A stretch of 64,000 bases of DNA, taken from Chitinibacter sp046530675 (GTDB taxonomy: Bacteria; Pseudomonadota; Gammaproteobacteria; Burkholderiales; Chitinibacteraceae). Both the position numbers and the translations under genes were made by a program. The DNA is taken from assembly GCF_046530675.1 (NCBI RefSeq), contig NZ_CP172558.1, positions 1,736,001 to 1,800,000 of the forward strand, given 5' to 3'. The notes beneath the pieces are model-generated. The model did not search any database. It saw nothing but the letters and a program-made list of their open reading frames with translations, and was not told the DNA's origin. Below are positions 1-7,831 of this stretch, in pieces; positions within the stretch are counted from its first letter, which is position 1; each line of letters opens with the position of its first letter.

Positions 1-1530
1 AGAGAAGTGCTGATCGGCGTCGAAGACAACAAGCCCGAAGCCATCATCGCACTGCGCGAAGCTTTGCAAAACTGCGGTTTTGCCGCCGATGTGGTTGTCG
101 TGCCGACCCTGTATCCGTCGGGCGGTGCCAAGCAGCTGATCAAATTGCTGACCGACAAGGAAGTCCCCAGTGGCGTGCGCTCGACCGATCTGGGTGTGCA
201 ATGCTTTAACGTCGCGACGATTTATTCGATTTACGCCGCGCTGGAGCTGGCCGAACCGGTCATTTCGCGCATCGTGACGCTGACTGGCAATGTCGCCAAA
301 GCGGGCAATGTCGAAGCTCTGATCGGTACGCCGATTGACGAGCTGCTCAAATTCGCTGGCGCAGCAACGACGCCGCAATGCATTTACGGCGGCCCGATGA
401 TGGGCTTTAACTTGCCGTCGAATCACGTCGGGCTGACCAAGGCCGGCAACTGCGTGATCGTGATGGACGAACAGCATTTTCCCGAAAAACCGCGTGAAAT
501 GCCGTGTATTCGTTGCGGTGAGTGTGCCGTCGCTTGTCCGGCCGAGTTACAGCCGATGGACTTGTACTGGTTTGCGCGCAGCAAGAATTTCGGCAAGGCG
601 CAGGAATGGAATCTGTTCGATTGTATCGAATGCGGCGCGTGCGCCTACGTTTGCCCGTCGAGTATCCAGCTCGTTGATTATTACCGATTTGCCAAATCGG
701 AAATCTGGGATGCCGAACGGCAGAAAAAATCGGCCGATCTGGCGCGCGAACGTCACGAATTCAAACAGTTCCGCGAAGAGCGCGAGAAAGAAGAAAAAGC
801 TGCGCGATTAGCGGCGCGAGCTGCGGGTCAATCAGTCCCGGCCAAAGCGGCAACAGAGGCCGCTACTGTGACGGATGTGTCGGGTGATGCCCAGGCGATT
901 GCCGATGAAAAAGCGGCCAAAATCAAAGCGGCCATGGCGCGTGCTGCGGCGAAAAAAGCCGAGGAAGGTGGAGCAGCACCACCGCCGTCGCCCAATTCCG
1001 AAGCAAAAATCCCGAATTTTGTCAGCCCGGAAAAGGCCGCCAAAATTAAAGAGAGCATGGAAAAACGCGCCGCCGAAAAAGCCGAGCTTGAGGCAATGAG
1101 CCCCGAGCAGCGTGCGGCGCGTGACGCCGAACGTGCCGCCAAGATTGAGGCTGCCAAAGCTGCTGCAGCAGCCAAAAAAGCCGCCGCTGCAGATACTCCA
1201 GTGGAGAATATTGCTGCAGAGCAGGCTGGTCCTGTTGTGCAGGAGAATACCCCAGCGATTGATGAAGAGAAAGCAGCCAAAATTCGTGCCGCAATGGCAG
1301 CTGCGGCAGCCAGAAAAGCGGGCAGCGCTGAAGTTGCAGATACCCCTGCCGGGGATGTTGCTGCAGCGCAAGTTGAGAAAGAGCTTGCTGGTGATACCCC
1401 TGTAGAGACTAAGCAGGCAATTGATCCGGAAAAAGCTGCGAAAATTCGCGAAGCGATGGCGGCGGCAGCCGCAAAAAAAGCGGCAAATGCTTTGAAGAAG
1501 AAAGCCGCAGAAGACGAGGGTAAAGCATGA
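1..1530 (+). CDS. rsxC: RsxC/RnfC electron-transport subunit, 5'-truncated by the window edge
   Basis: Peripheral NADH/flavin/iron-sulfur subunit of the Rsx (Rnf) membrane complex, which moves electrons between NADH and ferredoxin-like carriers and in many proteobacteria keeps SoxR reduced. The reading frame is open at base 1, so the N-terminal part, with the nucleotide-binding region, lies outside. Two ferredoxin-type 4Fe-4S motifs are visible: CIRCGECAVACP (codons at 505-540) and CIECGACAYVCP (622-657). After codon 240 the protein becomes a long Ala/Lys/Glu-rich tail with five copies of a unit built on EKAAKI followed by an Ala-rich stretch (904-1490). The stop overlaps the rsxD start (ATGA). 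rsxA and rsxB are presumably upstream of the window. Confidence 0.95.
   Translation, partial: REVLIGVEDNKPEAIIALREALQNCGFAADVVVVPTLYPSGGAKQLIKLLTDKEVPSGVRSTDLGVQCFNVATIYSIYAALELAEPVISRIVTLTGNVAKAGNVEALIGTPIDELLKFAGAATTPQCIYGGPMMGFNLPSNHVGLTKAGNCVIVMDEQHFPEKPREMPCIRCGECAVACPAELQPMDLYWFARSKNFGKAQEWNLFDCIECGACAYVCPSSIQLVDYYRFAKSEIWDAERQKKSADLARERHEFKQFREEREKEEKAARLAARAAGQSVPAKAATEAATVTDVSGDAQAIADEKAAKIKAAMARAAAKKAEEGGAAPPPSPNSEAKIPNFVSPEKAAKIKESMEKRAAEKAELEAMSPEQRAARDAERAAKIEAAKAAAAAKKAAAADTPVENIAAEQAGPVVQENTPAIDEEKAAKIRAAMAAAAARKAGSAEVADTPAGDVAAAQVEKELAGDTPVETKQAIDPEKAAKIREAMAAAAAKKAANALKKKAAEDEGKA
904..1490 (+). repeat. Five degenerate EKAAKI/Ala-rich repeats in the RsxC tail
   Basis: Five units of about 20 residues start with EKAAKI or ERAAKI, continue with an Ala-rich helix and end in KKA or RKA. 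They are separated by acidic/Pro linkers containing DTP. RnfC proteins of beta- and gammaproteobacteria often carry such a tail of variable length. The linkers repeat at DNA level too, with three GATACCCC- or AATACCCC-type segments at 1247, 1340 and 1394. Confidence 0.85.
1351..1399. repeat. 49-bp paired-box palindrome, imperfect, inside rsxC
   Basis: The left outer box is GGGGAT (one mismatch to GGGTAT), followed four bases later by a perfect CTGCAG inner box. The right outer box is ATACCC. Total length is exactly 49. It lies in a repeated part of rsxC, so chance is harder to exclude than for the intergenic copies. Confidence 0.4.
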
Positions 1531-2624
1531 TCCGTACATCGCCGTTTGTCGTAAAACCGACGCCATTGCAGGTGGTGATGCTCAAAGTCGCCGGTGCCTT
1601 GCTGCCCGGCATCGCCGCCTATGTTTATGTGTTTGGTGCCGGGATTTTGCTGCAATTGCTGCTGGCTACCGCGACTGCGCTGGCGTGTGAAGCGGCCTGT
1701 CTGAAGTTGCGCGATTACCCGGTCAAACCTTTTATCACCGACGGCTCGGCTATCGTCACCGCCTGGCTGCTGGCGCTCTCGCTGCCGCCTTTGTCTGCGT
1801 GGTGGATGGTTGTGTTGGCGACGCTGATTGCAATTGGTTTGGCCAAACATTTGTTCGGCGGGCTAGGGCAGAACCCGTTTAATCCGGCGATGATCGGCTT
1901 TGCGGTCATGATCGTGTCTTTTCCGGCGCAAATGAGCCGCTGGAACGCGCCGCTATCATTGCCACATGACGATCTGAACGTCTGGCAGCAGTTCGGGTAT
2001 ATCCTGACAGGCCAATTGCCACAAGGCCTATCGTTCGATACCCTGGCATCGGCAACGCCGCTTGACGCGGTGAAAACGGCTTTGATGCAATCTCATTCTA
2101 TGAGCGAGATTTTTTCCGGTGCGATTTTTCAGGCTGGCTGGTTGCCCAGTGAAATGGGCTGGATTGCCGCAGCTTATTTGCTCGGCGGATTGTTTCTGTT
2201 GCAACAGCGCGTGATCCAGTGGCAGCTGCCGGTCTCGTTTCTGGCTGCGCTGGCTGGTTTTTCCGGCCTGTTTTATCTGGTTGATCCGGCGAATTACACC
2301 GACCCGCTGTTTCACCTGTTCAGCGGTGCGGCGATGCTGGGCGCTTTCTTTATCGCGACCGACCCGGTGACTGCGCCGACCACGCCGCGTGGCCGGCTGA
2401 TTTATGGCGCGCTAATCGGTTTGCTGACCTGGCTGATCCGTACTTACGGCGGTTACCCCGATGGCGTCGCTTTCGCCGTGATCATCATGAATATTGCCAC
2501 GCCCTTTATCGACCAGTACACGCAACCGGCCGTCTTCGGCCGCAAGGCCGAACAAAGCACTCGCCGCAAGACCGAACAAAATGTCAGTCGGAAAACGGCA
2601 GACCAGAAAGGGGCGAAGCCATGA
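1527..2624 (+). CDS. rsxD: RsxD/RnfD membrane subunit
   Basis: Integral membrane subunit of the Rsx/Rnf complex that carries a covalently bound FMN. The 365 residues form many hydrophobic segments. The motif SATPLD at 175-180 contains the threonine (about T177) that is flavinylated in RnfD/NqrB proteins. The start overlaps the rsxC stop and the end overlaps the rsxG start by four bases, so translation is probably coupled. The last 30 residues are a hydrophilic Lys/Arg/Gln tail with a short internal repeat (RKAEQSTRRKTEQ) not needed for the family fold. A perfect 49-bp GGGTAT/ATACCC pair lies at 1995-2043, just before the flavin motif. Confidence 0.95.
   Translation: MIRTSPFVVKPTPLQVVMLKVAGALLPGIAAYVYVFGAGILLQLLLATATALACEAACLKLRDYPVKPFITDGSAIVTAWLLALSLPPLSAWWMVVLATLIAIGLAKHLFGGLGQNPFNPAMIGFAVMIVSFPAQMSRWNAPLSLPHDDLNVWQQFGYILTGQLPQGLSFDTLASATPLDAVKTALMQSHSMSEIFSGAIFQAGWLPSEMGWIAAAYLLGGLFLLQQRVIQWQLPVSFLAALAGFSGLFYLVDPANYTDPLFHLFSGAAMLGAFFIATDPVTAPTTPRGRLIYGALIGLLTWLIRTYGGYPDGVAFAVIIMNIATPFIDQYTQPAVFGRKAEQSTRRKTEQNVSRKTADQKGAKP
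1995..2043. repeat. 49-bp paired-box palindrome inside rsxD, perfect outer boxes
   Basis: GGGTAT at 1995-2000 and ATACCC at 2038-2043 give exactly 49 bp. The inner boxes are TGACAG and CTATCG, weak matches to CTGYAG. The segment is read in frame as part of RsxD, and 49 is not a multiple of three, so a simple insertion is unlikely. Confidence 0.6.
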
Positions 2625-3250
2625 AAACCATGGTGCAAAATGGCGTTCGTGGCGCCCTGACGCTGTTTGTTTTTGCGCTGGTGTTCACCGCGCTGATGGC
2701 CGGCACGTATGCGCTGACCAAAGAGATTGTCGCGAGCAATGAAAAGCGCGCCAAAATCGCACTGCTCGCGCAGGTCTTGCCCAAAGGCAGCTTTGATAAC
2801 GATATTCTGGCCGATGCGATCACCCAGGACGCGGCAACGCTGAAACAACTCAATAGCGAGCCGGGCGCGCAGATCTTTCGCGCCAGAAAAAACGGGCAGG
2901 CGAACGCCGTGGTGATCGAAACCGTCGCACCTGATGGCTATTCAGGCAAAATCAAATTGCTGGTCGGCGTTGCCAAAGACGGTGCGGTACTTGGTGTACG
3001 TGTGGTCGCGCACAAGGAAACGCCGGGGCTGGGCGATTATATCGACGCGGCCAAGTCGGACTGGATTTTAGGCTTTGATGGCAAATCCTTGACCCAGCCT
3101 GAAGCGGATCGCTGGAAAGTTAAAAAAGACGGCGGCGCATTTGATTCGACCGCAGGGGCGACGATCAGCCCGCGCGCGCTCGTCAAGGCAGTCAAAAATA
3201 CGCTGGAATTTGTCGCGGCGCAGCAGGGTGCGCTGTTTGGAGGTCAATGA
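2621..3250 (+). CDS. rsxG: RsxG/RnfG flavoprotein subunit
   Basis: Membrane-anchored, periplasm-facing FMN subunit of the Rsx/Rnf complex. One N-terminal membrane helix (about residues 12-34) precedes the FMN-binding domain. The flavinylation motif reads STAGATIS at 176-183, with T181 the expected FMN attachment residue; the family consensus is S/T-G-A-T. At 209 residues it is of normal length. It overlaps both rsxD and rsxE by four bases (ATGA). Confidence 0.95.
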   Translation: MKTMVQNGVRGALTLFVFALVFTALMAGTYALTKEIVASNEKRAKIALLAQVLPKGSFDNDILADAITQDAATLKQLNSEPGAQIFRARKNGQANAVVIETVAPDGYSGKIKLLVGVAKDGAVLGVRVVAHKETPGLGDYIDAAKSDWILGFDGKSLTQPEADRWKVKKDGGAFDSTAGATISPRALVKAVKNTLEFVAAQQGALFGGQ

Positions 3251-3951
3251 TGAACTGGTCTGAAGCCAAGGCAATTATTTACAACAGTATCTGGAAACAG
3301 AATCAGGGTGTGGTCGCGATTCTGGGGATGTGTCCGGTGCTGGTGATGTCGAACAATATCGTCAACGGCGTTTCGCTCGGTCTGGCCACCAGCGTTGTGA
3401 TGCTGATTTCGGGCGCGGCGATTGCGGCGATCCGCGAGTTTGTTCCGAACGAACTGCGCGCACCAATTTTCATTCTGATTATTGCGGCGCTGGTGACGAT
3501 GGTCGATTTGCTGATGAATTCCTACGTGCATGAGCTGTATCTGGTGCTGGGGATTTTTATTCCGCTGATTACGACCAACTGTATTGTACTGGCGCGCGCC
3601 GAAGCGTTTGCATCGAAAAACTCGGTCAGCCATTCGGCGCTTGATGGTTTTTTTATGGGACTGGGGCTGACGCTGGTACTGGCGATTCTGGGGGCCGGGC
3701 GCGAGCTGATCGGCAGCGGCACTTTATTCTCAAGTATCGATCTGGTTTTTGGCCCCGCAGCCAAATCGCTGATCATCCATGTCATCCCGGCCGAATATAA
3801 CTACCAATTCCTGTTCGCCATCCTGCCACCCGGCGCGTTTATCGGGCTGGGTTTTCTGATTGCCGGCAAACAGGCGCTCGATCGGCGTGCGGAAGTCAGG
3901 GCTGCAGCTAGGCACGCAGCGCTAAATGCTGTGCCGGAGCTGGCACAGTAG
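3247..3951 (+). CDS. rsxE: RsxE/RnfE membrane subunit
   Basis: Integral membrane subunit of the Rsx/Rnf complex (RnfA/RnfE-NqrD/E family), 234 residues with about six hydrophobic segments. Family features include the N-terminal WKQNQGVVAILGMCP and the TTNCIVLARAEAFA segment; the Cys residues there can hold the intramembrane cluster described for this family. Two in-frame ATGs occur side by side; the first overlaps the rsxG stop. A terminator follows at 3975, so this is the last gene of the operon. Confidence 0.95.
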   Translation: MMNWSEAKAIIYNSIWKQNQGVVAILGMCPVLVMSNNIVNGVSLGLATSVVMLISGAAIAAIREFVPNELRAPIFILIIAALVTMVDLLMNSYVHELYLVLGIFIPLITTNCIVLARAEAFASKNSVSHSALDGFFMGLGLTLVLAILGAGRELIGSGTLFSSIDLVFGPAAKSLIIHVIPAEYNYQFLFAILPPGAFIGLGFLIAGKQALDRRAEVRAAARHAALNAVPELAQ

Positions 3952-3974
3952 GCCTGTATGAGGCAGGAAGATAC

Positions 3975-3999
3975 AAACGGCACAAGAGTGCCGTTTTTT
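3975..3999 (+). terminator. Rho-independent terminator of the rsx operon
   Basis: A 9-bp stem (AAACGGCAC / GTGCCGTTT) with loop AAGA is followed by a T run, 23 bases after the rsxE stop. Confidence 0.9.
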
Positions 4000-4029
4000 A
4001 AGTGCTGTGGGGTATAGGGCTGGAAATAC

Positions 4030-4062
4030 AAAGGGGTTTAGCTTTCAAAGCTAAACCCCTTT
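4030..4062. terminator. 16-bp perfect hairpin between rsx and the tRNA cluster
   Basis: A perfect 16-bp inverted repeat with a single base between its arms sits directly downstream of tRNA-Leu on the minus strand. It probably ends the tRNA transcript and may back up the rsx terminator. GGGTAT at 4010 and AAACCC ending at 4058 also fit the 49-bp family with one mismatch. Confidence 0.7.
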
Positions 4063-4071
4063 GGGTATTCA

Positions 4072-4156
4072 TGGTGCTCGGGACCGGAATCGAACCGGTA
4101 CACCTTTCGGCGAGGGATTTTAAGTCCCTTGTGTCTACCTATTTCACCACCCGAGC
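4072..4156 (-). tRNA. tRNA-Leu (anticodon TAA)
   Basis: The reverse complement folds as a class II tRNA with acceptor GCTCGGG/CCCGAGC, anticodon TAA in GGGACTTAAAATCCC, a long variable arm, TTCGATT in the T loop and encoded CCA. A weak promoter of its own precedes it and the gene upstream ends in a terminator, so it is probably a separate unit. Confidence 0.97.
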
Positions 4157-4166
4157 ATGGGTGCAA

Positions 4167-4195
4167 ATTCTAGCAGCCTACTATCAGGCTTGCCA
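4167..4195 (-). promoter_or_regulatory. Possible promoter of tRNA-Leu
   Basis: Read on the minus strand, TAGAAT (4167-4172) lies about 11 bases before the tRNA, with TGGCAA 17 bases further upstream. The -10 is good and the -35 poor. Confidence 0.45.
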
Positions 4196-4206
4196 GTCTC
4201 TGCTAC

Positions 4207-4234
4207 AAAAAAGCCCAGCAGTGCTGGGCTTTTA
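4207..4234 (-). terminator. Terminator of the Gly-Cys tRNA transcript
   Basis: A 10-bp GC-rich stem (AAGCCCAGCA pairing with TGCTGGGCTT) is followed on the minus strand by six T, just after tRNA-Cys. It separates the Gly4-Cys transcript from tRNA-Leu. Confidence 0.85.
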
Positions 4235-4237
4235 TTT

Positions 4238-4311
4238 TGGAGGCGGAGGCCGGAATCGAACCGGCGTGAACGGATTTGCAATCCGCGGCATAACCATTTT
4301 GCTACCCCGCC
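4238..4311 (-). tRNA. tRNA-Cys (anticodon GCA)
   Basis: The reverse complement gives acceptor GGCGGGG with CTCCGCC, anticodon GCA in GATTGCAAATCC, the T loop TTCGATT and encoded CCA; 74 nt. Last gene of the tRNA-Gly transcript. Confidence 0.97.
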
Positions 4312-4354
4312 TTAAGGGGTAAAGAAAGTATCAAAACTACTTTCTTTGAAAATT

Positions 4355-4430
4355 TGGAGCGGGATAAGAGGCTCGAACTCTCGACCTATACCTTGGCAAG
4401 GTATCGCTCTACCAACTGAGCTAATCCCGC
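4355..4430 (-). tRNA. tRNA-Gly (anticodon GCC), copy 4 in transcription order
   Basis: A 76-nt tRNA with acceptor GCGGGAT, anticodon GCC in CTTGCCAAG, T loop TTCGAGC and encoded CCA. Identical to the three upstream copies. Confidence 0.98.
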
Positions 4431-4450
4431 ATCGGTGTTGCGGCAATGTA

Positions 4451-4526
4451 TGGAGCGGGATAAGAGGCTCGAACTCTCGACCTATACCTTGGCAAGGTAT
4501 CGCTCTACCAACTGAGCTAATCCCGC
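4451..4526 (-). tRNA. tRNA-Gly (anticodon GCC), copy 3
   Basis: Identical in all 76 bases to the neighbouring tRNA-Gly copies. The spacers on either side (20 and 22 bp) share the segment GGCAATGTA, pointing to recent tandem duplication. Confidence 0.98.
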
Positions 4527-4548
4527 ATCATGTATTGCTGGCAATGTA

Positions 4549-4624
4549 TGGAGCGGGATAAGAGGCTCGAACTCTCGACCTATACCTTGGCAAGGTATCG
4601 CTCTACCAACTGAGCTAATCCCGC
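4549..4624 (-). tRNA. tRNA-Gly (anticodon GCC), copy 2
   Basis: Identical 76-nt copy. The spacer toward the promoter-proximal copy is longer, at 45 bp. Confidence 0.98.
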
Positions 4625-4669
4625 ATCGCAAACTGCCTGATGCTTGTGTACTACGCCAGTATTACTTGT

Positions 4670-4745
4670 TGGAGCGGGATAAGAGGCTCGAACTCTCGAC
4701 CTATACCTTGGCAAGGTATCGCTCTACCAACTGAGCTAATCCCGC
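4670..4745 (-). tRNA. tRNA-Gly (anticodon GCC), copy 1, promoter-proximal
   Basis: First gene of the Gly-Gly-Gly-Gly-Cys transcript and identical to the other copies. A strong sigma-70-type promoter starts 40 bp upstream. Confidence 0.98.
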
Positions 4746-4784
4746 ATCCGATCTGCATTTCAGAGTGATTTGCAGAGGAGCGCA

Positions 4785-4813
4785 ATTATGGCCAAGCACA
4801 GGGGGAGTGTCAA
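4785..4813 (-). promoter_or_regulatory. Sigma-70 promoter of the tRNA-Gly array
   Basis: On the minus strand a perfect TTGACA (-35, 4808-4813), a 17-bp spacer and CATAAT (-10, 4785-4790) precede a GC-rich discriminator. This is typical of stringently controlled stable RNA genes. Confidence 0.85.
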
Positions 4814-4986
4814 GCTTTGTAAATGGACTTTTTCAATAAATCTTGATTTTATTCATCAAAATTACCTCGTCCGGGGCAGAGGCTAGTCGCGTTGGCGTGA
4901 TAAGATACGCCCATGAATTTATGCGCCGGCCGATGGCTTGTGCCGGATGCTGCATTTTTACCGAGTTTGATCGAGGATAGCTTGAT

Positions 4987-5901
4987 ATGCCACGCGTTGT
5001 GACCCTTGCCCATTACTACACCGCTCCTGAAATCCAGCAAATGGCCGACAAGGTGGGCGATAGTCTGGAGTTGTCTCTGTTCGCACGCGATGCCGATGCC
5101 GATATTATCGTTTTTGCCGGCGTGCGTTTTATGGCTGAAACCGCCAAAATCCTGAATCCGCATGCCACGGTGATTTTGCCTGACGCCGGTTCGACCTGTT
5201 CGCTGGTGACGCAGACTGACGTCAGCGCGCTCAAGGCCTGGCGAGAAGCGCATCCCGATCACGTACACGTGTCGTACATCAACAGCTCGGCCGAACACAA
5301 GGCGCTGAGCGACTGGATCGTGACCAGCCGCAATGTCGACGACATCATTGCTCACTTGTACGCCGAGGGCAAACAAGTCATCTTCTCGCCCGACCGCAAT
5401 ATGGGCGCGTATCTGAATTTCCAGCATGGCTACGATATGCCACTGTGGTCGGCGGTGTGCGAGGTGCACGACAAATTCAACCAGAACGCGCTGGACGAAG
5501 CGTTTGCCGCCTGCACGACGGCCAAATACCTGATTGCGCATCCGGAAAGCCCATTACCGGTGCTCAAGCAGGCTGATTATGTTGGCTCGACCTCGGGCAT
5601 GCTCAACTGGATCAAGTCATTCGACAAAGAGGCTGACGCAGCGATTTTCGTCGCAACTGAAGATGGCATTTTGTACAACATGCGCCAGGCACGCCCTGAT
5701 CTGAATATCGAGCAGGCGCCAATTTACGCCGGGTGCCAGTGCAATTCCTGCCCGTATATGAAGATGAACACCATCGAGGCAGTAAAGCGCGCGCAAGCGG
5801 GGCAGGGTACGGTCATCGATTACCTGAGCGAGGCCGATATGGATGCGGCGCGTTTGCCGATTGAGCGGATGCTGGAGTTTTCGCAGCGTTACTATGCTTG
5901 A
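4987..5901 (+). CDS. nadA: Quinolinate synthase NadA
   Basis: Condenses iminoaspartate with dihydroxyacetone phosphate to quinolinate in de novo NAD synthesis, using an oxygen-sensitive 4Fe-4S cluster. Cluster cysteines are visible at C71 (STCSLV), C158 (WSAVCEV) and in GCQCNSCP at C250/C252/C255. The motif PDRNMGAYL is also typical. At 304 residues it belongs to the short NadA type rather than the roughly 350-residue E. coli type. GAGGAT upstream of the ATG serves as ribosome-binding site. Monocistronic, with a bidirectional terminator after it; nadB and nadC are not nearby. Confidence 0.96.
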   Translation: MPRVVTLAHYYTAPEIQQMADKVGDSLELSLFARDADADIIVFAGVRFMAETAKILNPHATVILPDAGSTCSLVTQTDVSALKAWREAHPDHVHVSYINSSAEHKALSDWIVTSRNVDDIIAHLYAEGKQVIFSPDRNMGAYLNFQHGYDMPLWSAVCEVHDKFNQNALDEAFAACTTAKYLIAHPESPLPVLKQADYVGSTSGMLNWIKSFDKEADAAIFVATEDGILYNMRQARPDLNIEQAPIYAGCQCNSCPYMKMNTIEAVKRAQAGQGTVIDYLSEADMDAARLPIERMLEFSQRYYA

Positions 5902-5922
5902 TCTAAGTTCGCTGTATTAAAC

Positions 5923-5951
5923 AAAAAGCCCGCAGAATTCGCGGGCTTTTT
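5923..5951. terminator. Bidirectional terminator between nadA and mpl
   Basis: An 11-bp stem AAAAAGCCCGC/GCGGGCTTTTT with a 7-base loop has T runs in both directions. It serves nadA (+) and mpl (-). Confidence 0.92.
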
Positions 5952-5954
5952 GTT

Positions 5955-6003
5955 GGGTATTGCTTTGTAGCTTAATTTAGCATTGATCTGTAGAGAGATA
6001 CCC
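5955..6003. repeat. 49-bp paired-box palindrome between nadA and mpl, perfect outer boxes
   Basis: GGGTAT, four bases, TTGTAG, 17 bases, CTGTAG, four bases, ATACCC. It abuts the mpl stop codon, whose TAG is completed by the next bases. Almost the same left half occurs at 52610 inside srkA. Confidence 0.85.
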
Positions 6004-7380
6004 CTAATTGAGCGCGGCAAGCAATTTGCCGTGAATCCCACCAAAGCCGCCATTGCTCATCACCAGAATTTGATCGCCTGATTTGGCCTCAGTCACAATC
6101 GCGGCGATCAGCGTGTCCAGCTCGGTGAAACTTTGTGCTTTCGCTCCCAGTGGCGCGAGCGCTTCCGATGTGTCCCAGCCCAGATTGGCGCCATAGCAAA
6201 ACACCCTATCAGCCTCGACCAGGCTGCCGGGCAACGCTTCTTTCATCGTACCCAGTTTCATCGTGTTTGAGCGTGGCTCGAGTACGGCCAGAATGCGCTG
6301 CGTGCCCACCTTCGCACGCAGGCCAGTCACGGTGGTGGCAATCGCGGTGGGGTGGTGGGCAAAATCATCGTACACGGTGATGCCGTTGACCACGCCTTTG
6401 ATTTCCATTCGGCGTTTGACGTTTTCAAACCGGCTCAACGCTTCAATCGCCACTTGCGGCGTCACGCCCACATGGCGGGCAGCGGCAATCGCGGCGAGCG
6501 CGTTGTGCGCGTTGTGCTCGCCCATCAGGCTCCAAACGAGGCGGCTTTGTGGCTCGCCATTGAACAGCACATCAAAGCCGTCGGAATAGATCGTGCCCAG
6601 CGCCCAGCCGTCCTTACCTGCTTGGCTTGCGAAGTGCTCGACTTCAGACCAGCAGCCACGTTCCAGCACGCGGTGCAGGCTGTCTTCCTTGCCATTGACG
6701 ATGACGCGGCCTTGACCGGGGACGGTGCGGATCAGATGGTGGAACTGCGTTTCAATCGCCGCCAGATCAGCAAAAATATCGGCGTGGTCAAATTCCAGAT
6801 TGTTCAGAATCGCCGTGCGCGGACGGTAGTGAACAAATTTGCTGCGTTTGTCGAAAAACGCCGTGTCATATTCGTCGGCCTCGATAACGAAGAACGGCGA
6901 TGTGCTCGCCGCATCCAGCCGAGGTTTGCCCGGCGCGCGTGCGGAAACGCCGAAGTTTTCCGGAATCCCGCCAACGAGAAAGCCGGGAGACAGACCTGCG
7001 TCTTCCAGAATCCACGCCAGCATCGATGTTGTCGTCGTTTTGCCGTGCGTTCCGGCTACGGCCAATACCCATTTATCGCGCAGCAAATGCTCGCCCAGCC
7101 ACTGCGGGCCCGAGGTATACGGCAGGCCAGCGTTTAAAATCGCCTCCATCAGCGGCATACCCCGTTTGACGACATTGCCGATGACAAATAAATCGGGTTT
7201 GAGCGAGAGCTGTTCCTCGCCAAAGCCTTCGATCAGTTCAATCCCCAGATTTTCCAGTTGCGTCGACATTGGCGGGTAGACATTCGCATCGCAGCCCGTG
7301 ACCTTGTGCCCGGCTTCGCGAGCCAACGCGGCGATGCCGCCCATGAAGGTGCCACAAATGCCCAAAATATGTATATGCAT
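6004..7380 (-). CDS. mpl: UDP-MurNAc:L-Ala-D-Glu-meso-DAP ligase Mpl
   Basis: Cytoplasmic peptidoglycan-recycling ligase that attaches the recovered tripeptide to UDP-MurNAc. A Mur ligase fold is evident: an N-terminal Rossmann motif (MHIHILGICGTFMGG), the ATP loop GTHGKTTTTSM near 110-120 and EADEYD in the middle domain. The open frame extends further upstream, but ATG at 7380 gives the family N-terminus, has AAGG six bases before it and yields 458 residues, the usual length. The upstream extension would run into the MITE-like element. With amgK and murU in this window, two peptidoglycan-recycling routes are represented. Confidence 0.95.
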   Translation of the reverse strand: MHIHILGICGTFMGGIAALAREAGHKVTGCDANVYPPMSTQLENLGIELIEGFGEEQLSLKPDLFVIGNVVKRGMPLMEAILNAGLPYTSGPQWLGEHLLRDKWVLAVAGTHGKTTTTSMLAWILEDAGLSPGFLVGGIPENFGVSARAPGKPRLDAASTSPFFVIEADEYDTAFFDKRSKFVHYRPRTAILNNLEFDHADIFADLAAIETQFHHLIRTVPGQGRVIVNGKEDSLHRVLERGCWSEVEHFASQAGKDGWALGTIYSDGFDVLFNGEPQSRLVWSLMGEHNAHNALAAIAAARHVGVTPQVAIEALSRFENVKRRMEIKGVVNGITVYDDFAHHPTAIATTVTGLRAKVGTQRILAVLEPRSNTMKLGTMKEALPGSLVEADRVFCYGANLGWDTSEALAPLGAKAQSFTELDTLIAAIVTEAKSGDQILVMSNGGFGGIHGKLLAALN

Positions 7381-7404
7381 ACCAAGCCTTATTGACCGAA
7401 CGCT

Positions 7405-7673
7405 AGGCTCTGTTGACGTTTTGTTTGCGAATCCCGTTTGTGCTGATTTTGGCCTGAAACAAGGCACGGAGCACGCTACATAGTCATTCTATGTAAGAGC
7501 TTCGTAACGCAGTATCAGGCCAAAAACAGCCAAACCCTTCAGGGCTGGGCGCTTTTTTTGATGACTCTGCGTTATTGCCTGCTCACATAGAATGACTATG
7601 CCTCGCAGCCAATGCCTTGATTCATCCAAAAAATCGCTCCAGCGGGATCGTAAACAAAACGTCAACAGAGCCT
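7405..7673. mobile_element. MITE-like 269-bp palindromic element with perfect 22-bp terminal inverted repeats
   Basis: The ends, AGGCTCTGTTGACGTTTTGT plus two T (7405-7426) and its exact reverse complement (7652-7673), extend imperfectly into a CGATCCCG-like segment. The interior is itself a diverged long inverted repeat: both arms carry CATAGTCATTCTATGT (7482 and, inverted, 7584-7599) flanked by CAAGGCA and TAACGCAG. No transposase is encoded; the only long frame, antisense here, looks like a by-product. Flanks CTAG and CTGG could be a damaged 4-bp target duplication of the YTAR type made by IS5-group elements. It fills the gap between mpl and the next gene. Confidence 0.7.
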
Positions 7674-7831
7674 GGGGCTCGGTAATCATTGATTTGAAAT
7701 AAATAGTTGCGTCATTGTAACGAACTTGCTTGGCTAAGTCTGCGCTCACGCCTTACAATCGTCAGCCTAGGGTTTTGTTGATGCTGGGTTTTACAGACTC
7801 GCGTTTTGGATGTTTTTATTAGGTCATTGTT

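Noticed and set aside
828..1850. Long minus-strand open frame opposite rsxC
   Set aside because: A shadow of the Ala-rich repeat codons; Ser/Ala-rich and without a ribosome-binding site.
4355..4745. Regularly spaced 76-bp repeats resembling a CRISPR array
   Set aside because: The repeats are tRNA-Gly genes with full cloverleaf features; the spacers are short and related.
6352..7137. Plus-strand open frame opposite mpl
   Set aside because: Antisense shadow of a well-supported Mur ligase gene.
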